64,000 nt of DNA from Thelonectria olida (GCA_020736575.1 JAGPYM010000004.1:1178001-1242000), one strand, 5' to 3'; numbered from the stretch's first letter, positions 46,669 to 59,665 are shown. Notes: generated from the letters alone by a model not told the origin. Numbers and translations: made by a program.

Positions 46669-49600
46669 GTTGGCTGTGAGATGCAGATACAGGGATAATT
46701 TCCTAATGATGTCAGGCTCGACACGTTGTCTGTCTTGGATCTTCGAGTTTCGGCCTTGTAGTCTGCAGATGGGAAGCCGCTAATGCGGTTGGCAGACTGG
46801 GCCTTCGCCAGAGTGGAAAAAAAAAAGGAAATGAGATGTCGTGCAGTTGAATATCTTGACTGGTCAGTGCCAACTGGTCTTGGCTTCCATGGTGGTGCGA
46901 AACCTTCGTGACGTACTTGGTGTAGACGGTTTGCTGCACAGCTCCTAGTTCGCTGCTGCTGTTGATGTACGAAGCTGCATTGCCTCCAGGTTGTAGATTT
47001 CTCAGCAGTTCAAGCTGAGCTGAGGCGTTTGAGTCAGTGAATCACGGACCGCGTTCACGATATCGGGTCACGGGACGGGAAGTATTGGACGATGCGAACG
47101 ATCAGAAGCCAATTCCAGGTGGAACCACGGGCACCGATCGGACGATGGACTATCGAGGACGGCGCCGAGATGGGCCTGTGGGGACCGTGCCTGAGTCCAA
47201 ACTTCGGGTGGGAGATGGGAATAACTCGGCTGCAGGTGAGGCGAGGGGGGGCGAGGGGAGGCGTCCTGGCTACTTTGCGGGGGAGTTGAAGAGCTTGTTG
47301 ATAGGAGGGTTGGTTGGTATCTGGTGAATATTCGCAGATGGCTCTGAGGCTTGAGACGGTTGAGACCAAACAGCCGGTTTGGCGACCTGGGGCAGGCGCG
47401 ATGATCTCATTGCGCTCGAGAGACGGTGATTTCCCACATTTTAGCTTTTAGGTTCCTCAAGGTAGCTACAGGCCACCTGCTACCCGCCTGAGGTAGGTTA
47501 CCTACCGGGTCTCCTAAATGTTTGCCTTGTTGAGAGTTAGCAGCAGTATTGCCGCCAATTCTGACGGTCGCGTGACGGCATAGGGCTCCAGCTGGGTCGG
47601 TGGGTACTTCGGAGTTCAAACAACAAAAATTAGGGTGGAGGCAAATTATGGTTAACAGTGGTTTGTGTCAGGTGTCATGATCCTATCTGGCCATTCACCA
47701 CTCTTTGCAAATAGCTGAAGCATGTAGAGTGCACAGAAGGACATGTTTTGGAAAGAGAACCCAGAGCTGCTAATTGGCAGGCTTTAAACGAAGAAGCTGA
47801 TGGTGTGGGCTGTTGGCTGTCAAGTCTTTCAACCCTTCAACAACTCCGCGACACTGGACGGCAACTCTGCCAGCCTGAAAAGGAATCATCCCAATATGTT
47901 TTGCTGCATACGGTGACTCAGTTAGATGTAATCAAACGCCCCTGCACATATTATGCAGGCAAGAGCTGCAAAGCCTTCACCGGTCACAGTAGTCCTGGGG
48001 ACAAGTCACCAATGGGCACACCATCCTTGACAAATTCGCCCACCGAGGTAGTCGCGATATGCACGTATGTCAGAACAAGAGTCTCTCGTTATCACAGGGT
48101 CAAGCTTGGCGAATGCCGAATGGCGCTTCATAATGCCACGAGGACGTACCGAAGCCAGTGTTTGAAATTTAGTCCTAGTTTGACCGAAGCCGTGGGCAAC
48201 TCGGTCTTCCTCTTTGAGAGAGCAGCAGAATTCGTCACTAATAAGCATGCTGCAGGAGATCAACATGCAGCTCCTTGTCGCCGTGGACGGTTCATCATTG
48301 GATCCCATACGGGCTTTGGACCAGGCTGTTTCTTGGTGCAGCGGTAGCCGTCACGATCCTAGCACAAGCTCAACGACGAGAAATCAACGCCCAGAGTATT
48401 CTAGCCGGTTTTGGTGCTTGACTATCACTTAACTATGCAACGCTTTGCCGTCAGCGTCCCGTTGAGTACAGGTTGAATGAGGCCTGGTTTCAACTCGGCG
48501 GCGGGGCGCTGAACGGATGTCAACCCTCGGGTATTGCTGCGTGTGCTGTAATCGAACTTGAACGAGGCCAAGGCCGATACCGATGTAGAAGGCCCTGCCT
48601 AGCATCCGTCAGCCGGAGAGAAGGCATACAGGCTCCCATCCGACTGGTTGTACTCGTCATCATGTTAGCGTCTTGTTGAATGCACGCCCACTGCTATCAG
48701 CCTCCCTAATAAGCCTCGACTGCGGTTAAATCCACCACAGTAATGATGCTCGACGGGGTTCGGTGGGTTTCGACGGCAGCACGTTTCGGCCCCGTTGCTG
48801 CTTGAGGGTGTGTAAGACAGGAAACAAGCAGTTTGAGACAAGCGGAGATAACACCTGCTCAAGCAGCCATGAAGAAGAGGTGCAATCAAGGAGATGGCCA
48901 GGCAACTGGCTATTGGTGGGGTGCACTGTAAGCTGACAAACAAGAGGCCGGAGGGCCGAAGGAGGGAGACGAAAAGACGGCCCGGTATCTAGTTGTCGTG
49001 TTTGGTCATGGAGGAGGGATGAAGTCCATGGGTCATTCATCAAGCAAGGCGCCCTCGGCTGTGCCCCAAGGCAAGAGCTTCCCAGGTAGCAACTCCCCAG
49101 TACGGATACTTCGCACCGTATGTCGAATACTGTACGGCACCTGGTGGATTCGTGCCTTCCAATTCCTGTAAGAGGTACCTGATCAGGTGCAGCTTGCAGC
49201 ATTTGGTGGGGAGGGGGCAGTCGCAGCTGTGCAAAAGCTGGGGCTCGCCACCAATCAGCCTGAGGGACGCTGAGATAGCTGGCGTTCCAGGTAAACCCTC
49301 CCCCGGAAGTCAGTGAAAGGCTGTCCGTCGCTGCGTGAAGGCCCTTGTAGTCACCGCCGCTTCCACCGATGGACCCGCTAAAACCCACACCATTTTGCCC
49401 CCCTTCAACTGCCCTCGGATGGCAGGAGAGATGCATCGTTACGAATAAGGTAATTGCGTTGGACTGTGTTGGCTGCGCCTGCTGTCGTTCCGCTGCCTGC
49501 ATCACACTCACAGCCAAACGCTTCCCGGCCACGGACAGATCGAAGCAAAAGGATGGAGAGAGACGGCCAATTCGTGCAAAGATGCACATCATCTTTAATT

Positions 49601-50433
49601 GTTAACTGCCGAACCGTCGTCTGACCACTGGAAGAAAGAAATTGCCTTGCCGTGCGCTCCCTTGCTTTATTGGTCTTCCCCAGCTCTCACTGAAGAGCTT
49701 CCATTTGTCCTCTCCAATTCCTCCAGGTTTCCCCAGCCCAGCCCAAACACCCTTCTCCATTCTCTGCCTTCTTCTCGGGACTGGACGGTACTTCGTGCGT
49801 GCGTGGACTCCGATTGCACACTGTACGAAGTACGCTACATCTCCGTCCCGTCTTGGGTGAAGGTCAGTTAGTTCAAAACCAACCTCCCCCGTTGTGGTGC
49901 TTGGACTGGACCTCAACCTTCAGCCTGTTCGCAAACTCCATCTTTTTTCCTTGAAGCGAGCGACTCCAATATCGGCGTCACGACTCGGTTCCCCCCCACT
50001 CCGTTGCCGTTCCCGACTTTGGGCCATCTCCCCCTCCTCCCGTCTTCTTCGACCCTGACGCATACCTACCCTCTGAATAAGCTCAGGCCCCTCCTTGACA
50101 AGCTTACGAATAGATACCTGGAGGGTACCGACTTTCCCTCCTCGAAGATTCGCTATAATATCCAGCTTGCCCCTCTTCCCTCTTCCCTCTTCTCTCGCCC
50201 TCGTCCACCCTAGAAGAGGAAAGCCGACACATAGCCACCGTCTTGCCTCCCTCTCATCCACCTCTTCTGGACCTCTCTCTAAGGTTCCACGGGCACACTC
50301 CGCCAGCTCCTTCTATCTGACAGGCTTCCTTTAGGGTTACGACGACAGTCTTTCTTCGCATCCCGACCGCAACCCATTGCACTTCGCTCTTCACGCCCAG
50401 CTCGACAGGAACAAGCTTTCAACTCTGCCCATC
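46669..50433. other. 3.8-kb divergent intergenic region, acetyltransferase / DDI1
   Basis: No supported gene. The longest frames (47748-48347 plus, 48726-49592 minus) have no domains or conserved segments. The last 800 bases are CT-rich, consistent with the DDI1 promoter and leader. TAC-nnn-GTA palindromes occur near 49788, 49822 and 49090-49140, and a partly palindromic aggtagg/cctacc segment near 47491-47513. Confidence 0.5.
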
Positions 50434-51912
50434 ATGTGAGATGCCTAATATCTGAGCCAACCCTGCAGTTGGGTTTCGCAATAATGCTGACCTCATCGAT
50501 CAGGCGCGTCACCTTTAATATATTCGGCGGCGCTGGGGATCAGGATTCCCTCATCACCCTCGAGATCTTTCCTGACATGACCATCGAAACCGTCCAACAG
50601 TCCCTCCATGCTGAGACAAATATCCCCGTGTCCTCACAACAAATCTACTTCGGCGGCCGCCTCGTCAACGACACCTCAAGGACCATGGAGCAGCTGGGCG
50701 TATCGGAAAACGATGTGCTTGCTTTGCACGTTCGCAGGGTGCGACAACCTAGACCCGCTGCTCCTGCTCCTGCTGCAGCTGCAGCTCCGGCGCCCCAGGC
50801 TAGTAACCAGGCACAGGGTCAGAATCGAGCCACGATGGACCCTGAGCTCATTCGACTCGGACTTCTCGAAGACCAAGCAGCACGAAATTCGCTTCGCGGC
50901 CAACACCCCGAGTTGGCGGCTGCAGTTGACAACCCCGCCGAATTCCTCCGTATTTTCCGAGAAACCCAGGACCGCGAAACAAGGGAACGCCAGGAACGGC
51001 AAAGAGAGATCGCACAGCTCAATCTGGATCCCTTCAACTTGGAAAATCAGAAAAAGATCGAGGAGATGATTCGGCAGGAACGTGTCATAGAGAACCTACA
51101 AAGCGCCATGGAGCACAACCCCGAAGGTTCGTTAAATGCCCCTTCTCGAATGCCGTTGCTTTGTGACTAACGATCCTGTAGTTTTTGGAAGAGTCCACAT
51201 GCTCTACCTCGACGTGGAAGTGAATGGGCACAGGGTGAAAGCCTTGGTCGATTCTGGTGCTCAAGCCACAATCATGTCTCCTGCCTGCGCCGAGGCATGC
51301 AACATCATGAGATTGGTGGATACTAGATTTGCTGGTGTGGCTCGTGGCGTGGGAACTGCAAATATTCTTGGGCGTGTCCATTCTGCGCAAATCAAGATCG
51401 GCAATCTTTACTTGCCCTGCAGCTTCACTGTCATGGAGGGGAAGTCCGTTGACTTGCTGCTTGGCTTGGACATGCTGAAGCGATTCCAGGCCACCATCGA
51501 TCTCGGCAAAGATCGACTCATCATCCAGGGTGAAGAGGTTCCCTTTTTGGGGGAAGCAGATATTCCCAAAGATGACGAGACTGCCCCGGAGGAGCCAACC
51601 ATTGCTGGTCCTTCAGGAACCGCCGTGGGACAGCACTCGGGAGCCGTCTTTCCGCCACAAACCCAGCAGCCAGCTCAGCAACCGCCTCAACAACCTGCAC
51701 ATCATCAATTCCAGCAATCAGCTCAAGCCTCAGCACCACAGCCGACCCCTGCCGCACCACAAGCCCAACCAGCCTCGGATCCTCAGGTCTCACCTGACCA
51801 TGTCAACAGTCTTGTTGCCATGGGAATCCCAAGAGCCCAGGCTATCCAAGCCCTGGTTGCGTCTGATGGAGATATGAATGTAGCTGTCGGTATTCTCTTT
51901 GGAGAGACGTGA
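50434..51912 (+). CDS. DDI1: Ddi1-type ubiquitin shuttle with retroviral-like aspartic protease domain
   Basis: Proteasome shuttle and endoprotease-like factor that handles highly ubiquitinated substrates; also named for DNA-damage induction. Exons are 50434-50435, 50504-51126 and 51182-51912, giving 451 aa. The ubiquitin-like domain spans about residues 1-76 ([10 protein letters not shown] ... [11 protein letters not shown]). A helical DDI domain follows ([12 protein letters not shown] to [14 protein letters not shown] end), then the protease domain with catalytic [11 protein letters not shown] (Asp near 232), [11 protein letters not shown] and [12 protein letters not shown] Gln/Pro/Ala-rich linker leads to a C-terminal UBA domain at about 413-450 ([18 protein letters not shown]). 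The model uses a start codon split AT/G by a 68-nt intron; an alternative ATG at 50483 would give [11 protein letters not shown] without that intron. Confidence 0.95.
50436..50503 (+). other. Intron inside the DDI1 start codon (proposed)
   Basis: GTGAG donor directly after AT, a CTGAC branch-like element about 14 bases before the end, and a TCAG acceptor followed by GCGCGTCACC. Removal creates ATG CGC GTC ACC, matching the usual MRVT/MRIT start of fungal Ddi1. Confidence 0.6.
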
Positions 51913-52223
51913 CCTGGAACACTTGAAGATATGACGATTCACACGACTAAGGGATCCGAATTTGGACAGAAGGATAATGAGTTTGGCGCGGGAAAGGTGA
52001 TAATTAGATGCCAACTCTACATAACCCACTGCGGAAGGGGATAGAGAGACTGGCTTGGCCCGTTGACACGCGGACATGTTATATTTGAAGCCCCAATTTG
52101 CTTGCATGAAAAGACTTCTAAAAGACCCCTATTCTATTCCCAGACATTTTGAAGTAGACACGATGGTGTTATCGCTGATGCGGGCGTTCGCCGAGTGAAC
52201 TAGATACAAAAAAGACCCCTGGC
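51913..52223. other. Convergent 3' intergenic region, DDI1 / RRP8
   Basis: Compact shared 3' flank of about 310 bases. No gene or repeat is visible. Confidence 0.55.
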
Positions 52224-53690
52224 TTATCGGATCTTGTAGACGCAAGGCTTCAGGACGGAAGTTTCGTTGATTTCGGGCTCCTCGTCGATGGGATCAATCT
52301 TGCGAATAATGCGCTGTCTTCCCCTAGGGGCCTCTTGAGGTTTTACGCCTTTGCCTTTGGTTGGTTGCGCACCTTTGGTGAAGTGCATCTTGACAAACAT
52401 CTTGTTGGAAAGATCGATGGCCTCGCGGTCGCCTTGAAGAACGAAGCCGCGTGCCTTGAGCACCTCGACAAACGCCGAGACGTCGGTTTCGCGGCGTCGA
52501 TCTTCCATGCCGTCCACTTCGACGGCCAGGTCCTGCTCGTGACCAGCGCCGTCATCGCCCTTGCCCTTGGCCTTCTTGGCCGGAACCTTTTTGCGATTGC
52601 CTACGCTGTGCGTGACGGGGGCGTGCTTGCTCTTCACGGGGCCGAAGCGGCTCTTGATCTCGGCGACCCAGAGCTCGCCTTTCCAGTGCAGGATGCGGTA
52701 CGCCTCTTCGACAAAGTCGACCCAGTTGGTGCCCATCAGCGCGAGGCAGAAGATGGCCACGTTGACGGAGCCGTCAGGGAGCGGCAGGTTCGCGATGTCG
52801 GCTTTGGTGACGAGCGGGCTGGGACTCTGCAGGTCGAAGCTCTTGACCGTGACCTTCATCTTCTTGCCGTCGGCCTGCAGCTGCTCAGCGATGCGAGCGT
52901 CGCCGCAGCCCAGATCGGCAATGGTGCACTCCTGGCTCGTCCTGGGCAGGACCGTCTTGGCGAGCGGCAGCGGCGGCGCTCCGGGACGTTGCTTGACGGG
53001 GCGGACGCGGCCGCGGGTGCGGATGTCGAGGAGGAAGCTGTCGACGGGGTTCTCGGGCCAGACCTTGACCTGGCGACGAAAGCCCTCGTGGTACTCGTCG
53101 AACATCTCGGGGGACTCCTGGAACAGGCCGAAGGCCTCCTCAGAGGGCTTGGTGTAGAGCGTCTCGTTGAGGTGGCGGAAGCGCGCCGAGATGAGCTTCT
53201 CTCTCATTGAGGCTTGGAGAGGGGTGAGCTTGGGGGGAGCGGGAGGTAGAGATGGTGGTGGTGCGGCGGCCTTTGTGACGGTGTCGTCCTTTGCGGGTGA
53301 TTCTAATTCTGGATTCTCCGGGGCTGACGCCTTTTCCTTTTTCTGCTTCTTCTTGTCCTTCTTATCCTTCTTCACCTTGGGCTGAGACTCATGCTGCTTC
53401 TCGGTCGTCTGCTCAGCGTTGTCGCCCTTCTTCTCATCGCTCTTCGCTTCCCTCTTCTTCTGCCGCTTGGCAGCCTGTTTGGACTTCTCCTGAGCAGGTT
53501 TCTCGCTCGTCTTTCCTTCAATGACGGATTCCCACAGGTCGGAGACGGTCGAAGCATCGACGGTTTGGGCGGCAGCTGCACCAGCACGCTTGCGCTTCCT
53601 GGACTTTGCGCCTGGGGCGCTGTTGCTGCCACCCGGCATCTCGGCCTTGAGAGCGTCCGCCGAGACAGACCATCCAGGCACGGCGAACAT
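52224..53690 (-). CDS. RRP8: Ribosomal RNA-processing protein 8, 25S rRNA adenine-N1 methyltransferase
   Basis: Nucleolar SAM-dependent enzyme that in yeast makes m1A645 in 25S rRNA. Intronless, 488 aa. The N-terminus MFAVPGWSVSADALK is conserved in fungal homologues and fixes the start; the frame is open upstream without conserved sequence. A Lys/Ala/Glu-rich segment (about 30-150, KVKKDKKDKKKQKKEK) carries nucleolar-type basic stretches. The methyltransferase region begins LTPLQASMREKLISARFRHLNE, with SAM motif I TIADLGCGDARIA at about residue 256, then SFDLQSPSPLVTKADIANLPLPDGSVNVAIFCLALMGTNW and YRILHWKGELWVAEI. A basic insert of about 45 aa interrupts the C-terminal part before DVSAFVEVLKARGF. 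Confidence 0.96.
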   Translation of the reverse strand: MFAVPGWSVSADALKAEMPGGSNSAPGAKSRKRKRAGAAAAQTVDASTVSDLWESVIEGKTSEKPAQEKSKQAAKRQKKREAKSDEKKGDNAEQTTEKQHESQPKVKKDKKDKKKQKKEKASAPENPELESPAKDDTVTKAAAPPPSLPPAPPKLTPLQASMREKLISARFRHLNETLYTKPSEEAFGLFQESPEMFDEYHEGFRRQVKVWPENPVDSFLLDIRTRGRVRPVKQRPGAPPLPLAKTVLPRTSQECTIADLGCGDARIAEQLQADGKKMKVTVKSFDLQSPSPLVTKADIANLPLPDGSVNVAIFCLALMGTNWVDFVEEAYRILHWKGELWVAEIKSRFGPVKSKHAPVTHSVGNRKKVPAKKAKGKGDDGAGHEQDLAVEVDGMEDRRRETDVSAFVEVLKARGFVLQGDREAIDLSNKMFVKMHFTKGAQPTKGKGVKPQEAPRGRQRIIRKIDPIDEEPEINETSVLKPCVYKIR

Positions 53691-56600
53691 TTTTGAAAGA
53701 GTTTTGTGGTGGGACTGTTTAGTTATGGATAAGAAGTTCTGGCCGTGATGAACTTTTTCTTGTCGATAGATGATATTTTTTTCCAGTCCCAGAATGGCAA
53801 TTGAGCTTAATGAGTGGCCCGTGCACGTGCTACTGATCTCAGGCCAACTCATCTTCCTCCACTGCCATAAACCTCACGACTATCAAGATATCAACATTTT
53901 GGACGACTCAAAAGAGGCGTTTTCGAGTTCTAGTTGGAATATTCAAATGATAACCGGTGATACTGTGTTTGGTAGGATTGACATAGGTGGATGCTGCCTG
54001 GGCGCACAGGACGAAGTACGAATACAAATTGCTTCCTGCCTCATGGATAGCCACAAAGTCTCCATCATCAGCTCTTCGACGCTTACTCGGTGAGACGCTC
54101 CACTGGCTATCGATTATGCGATTGTGCTCCATCCGCCATGCCTTTGGCTCGAACAATGTGACGTGCACGTGACCGTTTCTCTGACTGGTTGAATGTTTCT
54201 GGAGGCTGTGTGGTCTTATACCACCATCATTGGAACGCCGCTGGTGATATTTCTGAGAAGCAACGATTGACCTCCCTAAGAGTTCCCGGAGTCCAGTCGT
54301 GACCTTAATTTACTGCTAGAAGGGCAATAAAAAAGAAGCAAGTAGAAGCCCTGATCTCATATAGATATGGTCACAACTGTAATACTCGGTTTAGAGGAAT
54401 GACCGAGACACGACGACTCGTTGCGAACGAGGAGACGGCGCTGTTACGGAGTATACGTAGATAATAGAGACTTGTTAGGCTGTGTAGGAGACTTGCCAAC
54501 CGAGTATAATGCCTGAGAGGAGTTCATCGCAAGAAGACTCTGTTCATATCGTGCTGGCCGGCAGGCACACGATCTACATCATGCAGAACTTGACGCCTAC
54601 AGTCTCTAGGTTACGCCGAGCACCGCCGGGGACAATCCGAATGTCGACTCAACAAACATACGGCTTTCGGAGATGCTTCCGCAGCGACTGGTGATTGAAA
54701 GATACTCCATCTCCGAACGGGTCGGTGTTGAGTCTGATCATAGATCGGTCATGATTCCCAACCCGCCGGTTGTGGCACCGGATCTCACCTTGGTACATCC
54801 GAGATGACACGAATTATTTTTTCCTAACCCTGGCAGACCACCAGCCTCGCCCTTTCTTCTTCTAACGCTTGACAAACGAAAAGGGGCAGCAATCACACAC
54901 CTAGCCGTTACTGCATCAAGGGCCGCCCTCCCCTGGCACCGGGGTCGTATCCACGACATTGGGAGAACAGATGACGGTGGCAGGTTGGCGAAAAGAAGAA
55001 GCTGTGCACCCATTTTCGTGTAGAACATGTCTTGAACTCTCACTACTAATTGGGGAGAAGGTGTGGTGAAGCAGCATTGGAGCACCCCGCCATTTCGTAT
55101 GAGTGTCAGGACAGGCGCGCGTGCCAGAGGCTCTGCAGTCGAGGCTATACGGTACAAAGCAGAGTCAACTGATACGAGTGGTTCTGCACATGCGTGTGAC
55201 CGTCTTGGCACAAGAAGAAGTGATGAGGGCCGACTCCTTCTTCTGCGAAGACTGGTCGGAAGACGGGCATTTGTCACACTGGCTCACCCCAAAAAGGGGG
55301 TCCCGATCCGCGTGACTGTCAAGATAGTTTGAAGACCACGGCTGCCTGCAGGAAGGGCACAAACAAATGGCATCAGGGTGATAGACTGGCCATGCAGTGA
55401 CTCAACGTGGACGTCCCTACTCATATTCTATAGTAGTTGAAAACAGCGGCAAGTTCCTATAGGATGGATGGCCACTACCTACCGGTTAAAGGTCACTGGC
55501 GCGACGTAGGAAGCATGCCAGCGCCCAGCTTTAAACGGCCTGAGCTGTTGTCTAGGAATACAATAGAACTAGGCTTCGATGCACGATCCCGTAGCCTTGG
55601 CATGGTTTCCCGCGAGGCAACCGCCGAGTGGGCGTTTGCCCGAACACGAGGCGCAACTCTAAGGCTATGTTTGGATCTGTGCCATCATTCGAGTGGCGGC
55701 CCAATCGTGGAGGTTGCCGGATAGATGCGTTGACTCAGATGCGGCCATACTTGCAGTACGGTCCCGGTGGTGGCTTTCTGGCTCTCGATGAAGACTGGAC
55801 GTACTGTTGGCGAACGGCAGGGCGGTCAAGGGGAAGCAGGCGTCACCAAGACCAATAGCTGATGAGGAATGGAGTATGAGTCTCGCAGAACCTCAACGCC
55901 CACGAGTTATCAGGCCAGCTGAATGTTGTGCCCCCTTGTGTTAACTTATGCTAGGCAGACAGAGACGGCTCGTACTCGTGGAACACAGAAGACTTGATGG
56001 GCAACATCCTTGTCCCCATATGCCTCCAAAAAACAAAAAAGACCACTTGCCACAGTAACAGTTGAACAAAAACCGAATGAAACATGTTGGAGTAGACTCA
56101 ACACATCTCCTCAGGTTGGATACCCTTAAACAAGTCTTAGATCTTGTTCCTTGTAGCCCTGACAACACCTGGATAGCTCGTTGGGGGAGACTGTATGCAT
56201 CTCTCTCCTGTAGCAGGGCAACGCGCCTCGACAGCAAACCTGCAGGTTCACGACATTGTGGCTTGCCATGGAGGGGTTTCTGGACCGTTCTGGGGCTCTC
56301 CCTGGGAGGGAGGCATCCTCGGGATGAGCTGGGGAAATTGGATACTACCCTCCACAGGCTGGCGATGAGGCAGATATCCAACCAAGGGGAGGGAGATGGC
56401 TGCCGGCTCTTTTGATGTCATGGTTTCGCAAAGGGCAGTGCATCTTTCTGATTTCCGTACCGCCATGAGAGACATGACAAGGAATCAGGAAGACACATGA
56501 GAGGCGAGGCAGGTGCAACATTGTGCACTGTTTGGTTGTCTGTTACACAACAAAACTTGGACGTAAGCTGCATTCATGATTGAACCAACTGCCTCCTGGA

Positions 56601-59600
56601 GACGAAACGGGGCGGACAAGCATGTGGGATTGGACATCTGGCTATTGGTCAACTTAGGTATGGGTGCACAAGAAATGATAACCCAGGCCAGGCAAAAGGA
56701 TGAAAAGCACAAAGCTACGAAGAGGCCTGCCACACGCAGGACTCGGGCTGGTGGGTTGACTTAAGTTGGCTAACGAAGCAAGATGGAGATTAAAGGAGCG
56801 GCGGTTTGGGGTTGTGTGGTATCAATGATTGTGGAGAAGTCAACTATTGTTTGTTTGAAGAGGCAACTTAGGTTGGCAGAATAGATGGAGGTCTTCAAGT
56901 TGTTCTCTGGCGCATATTCGTACACGAATAACGGCGTAGCGAGGTCATGAAGATAATGAAGCTTGGATGTTAGGAAGGAACAATCAAGGTTGGGAGTCGT
57001 TCGGCGGCTCCGGAGCAGGAAGGTGCAGACTAGGCAATTAGGCGGACCCCAACAATGGAAGGCTCTTGCCCCGAGAAGGACCCCGAGGAGAGCCCGAGGG
57101 ACGCGCCGTTTCGCAGTCGCTCCGCCGGAAGTGATGGGAGTTTGATTTGTCTCCTGTCTCTTGATTCTTTAGGACTAAAGGGAGGAAAAGAGGCTGGCTG
57201 AAATCTGAATCGTCATCAGCACTTGTGAGATTAATTACTAGGGGCACGCGGGATTGGCTCTCCGGCAGAAGAGGGTGGTGGCACGTAGAGAGTGGGAGTG
57301 AAATTGGGCGTTTGACGTGGCTGCAGGGCGGACTGCTCATTCTAGGGTTGCAGAAGCAAGATGCATCTTGTTCGATGTTGGCAAATGTTTAGTTAGCCCT
57401 GTCGTCAGTTTATTGTCAGTGGTTGCTAAGAGCCACGCCGCAAGATTGGAGCGGGGGATAAGGTTGAGGCCGTGTACCAGGCCATCCAGGGTTTTGTGCC
57501 ATTCGAGCTGCTTGTCAGATGGAATTGACGTTCGACGGCTCGGCTGTCGGGCTGATTACCGAACTCCCACTAAGCTGAGGTGGTCTCGGTACTTGGTAGA
57601 GGCACTTCAGTGCTTGGGGCACTGAGAGGAACGATACTGGATCCCTGATGGGAGTAGAGAGAAGAGAAGAGAGCAGAACGAGCAAAGGGAATCAACACCC
57701 GTTAGACAAATGCGTATGCGTCTGTGTGTGATATCAGCTAAGGTCCTAAGGATGGGTAAGACGGCACGGCGTGCCATACCATCGTTTTGCAATATGCGAT
57801 CCGGGCTCTCGATACGCAAATGCAGGTTCGTAACTTGCCAGGGTCCCGTCCTTTGGGCTTGGAGTGTCATCGCAACATGGGAATCCACCTCGCCCGTTGG
57901 GTAGGACCTGTATCTCCGCATGTTCAGGCGTTTCGGTAACCAAAGTAACCCCAATTTAGGGCCTTGGCTCCTGCGGCCTGGTGTCCTGGACGAAAGGCAG
58001 GTGAGCATTGGGTCAGTGTCAACGGGGTGGTGTCTGTTGGCCTTGATCTAGTGCCGAGTACGACGGATGAAGAGCTCGTCGACTTCGGGTAGTTGGTGTG
58101 CTCCATATGCAGATCTATGAATAGAGACGGTTAGGGCCACCGTTATCTGTGTGGCCTAATAAGCAGGCTGAGAAGAGAAGAATATCCGTGATGAACGAGT
58201 ATCTTTGCCAGAGACGTGGGTGAAATGCCGTTACTGGCATCCCACCCACTTCTCTCCACTTCATCTCTATCCTCAAAAGCCGAGGCCGACGGCTCCCCTT
58301 TGGATCTTAGTTTGTGGTCTGTTCTTGGCTGTTTCCACCTGTTTCGATCTTGAGAAGTGACAGGGTCTAAATGAGATGGTAAGTGGTCAGATGTTGGAAG
58401 GAGAATACCTGGCATAAAAAGAAAAGAGACTGAAGGGGGAAGGGATCCAAGTCAGCCAGTCATGCGCAAAGAAAGAAGAAAATAACGACCCCTCTTGCCT
58501 CATGTCTAGGGAGGTAGAGTGGTAGTTGGTGACACCCACCATCTCTGATCTGTGAGTGTCAGTATCCCTAGTGACTATCGAGCAGAAGTCCGCTTCCTTC
58601 TCGCATATGAAAAGCACCGGAGGATGTTGGATCTGATCTGATCTTGCAACTTGCGGCGTATGCCTTTTTTTCTTTTCTTTTCCGTTCAACTAGCTTGTTG
58701 GAATTTGGGAGGGGCTCTCCTCAGTGGTTCTTTCCCCAGAAGTCGTCATTTCTTATCGTCTATCGCATCTTGTAAATAGATCTACTTCCTTCCTCCTCCT
58801 TGACTTCCTGCCCTTTCCTCCTCTCACCGCATCTTCTCTCTTCACACCTCCTCCTCCTCCACCCCAGCATCATCATCGCCAGCCTCACCCAATAAAATCA
58901 CTGCCGAGTCTTCCTCTTCCACTTTGCTTTTTCTTCTTGACCGTTTTGCTGTCTGTCCGCCATCTCTAATACTAACCCCACCCACGCAAGGCATGTGCTC
59001 CCCACCCTCATCCCGGCCGCATCTCTTTAGCCTTGGGCTAAATCACCTCGACACGCACACAACAGCTGAATTGGAACTGGAACAAGCCGACGGAGACAAG
59101 CTACGGGGAGGGGGCTTCGAGCTTCGAACTCTTCCTTGGAGCTCTTGGACCCTTGTCTACCAATTGCCGCCATCGTCGCAACTCCACCTGCCGCGGTTCT
59201 CAAGCCCAGGTTCAAACAATCGGCCTTTTACCCACCTCACCCGCTAAGCTGTCTGCGGCCATCTTCTCGCACTCTTCAATCGTCCCGTCCGCCGTCACTC
59301 GTCAGGGCCCGTCACCAATTACTTCATAGGCACGACAAAAGCAGCGACCGTGGCTTGGAGCTTGGAGCTACTTCTGTCACTGCGAACTTCTCTCCCTTCT
59401 CTCCCTCTACTCCATACGGCAGTTGGATATTCTTCGTTTCTTCTCCCCTCTAGGTACTGTGTTCGCTGTACGAAGTAGGTAGCGTGCGCTACACCATCAA
59501 TTACATCGCAGTGCCTGGGGTCCCTCCCCAGAATTGCGACCCGCTCTTGGTTGAGAGAAGAGACGACAGAGACCAGCAGGTGCAAGACAGACACACAGAC

Positions 59601-59665
59601 ACAAGAGAGACAAGGCACACACAAGCACACACACGCACACGCATGCCCACACACTGGCCTCGACC

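Noticed and set aside
47748..48347. 199-codon plus-strand frame
   Set aside because: Its translation shows no conserved motif, membrane segment or compositional sign of a protein.
48726..49592. 288-codon minus-strand frame
   Set aside because: No recognisable domain, irregular composition and no splice-linked neighbours; likely chance in a 3.8-kb gap, although it is long.
52335..53210. 291-codon plus-strand frame antisense to RRP8
   Set aside because: Arises from the GC-rich codon pattern of RRP8 on the opposite strand.
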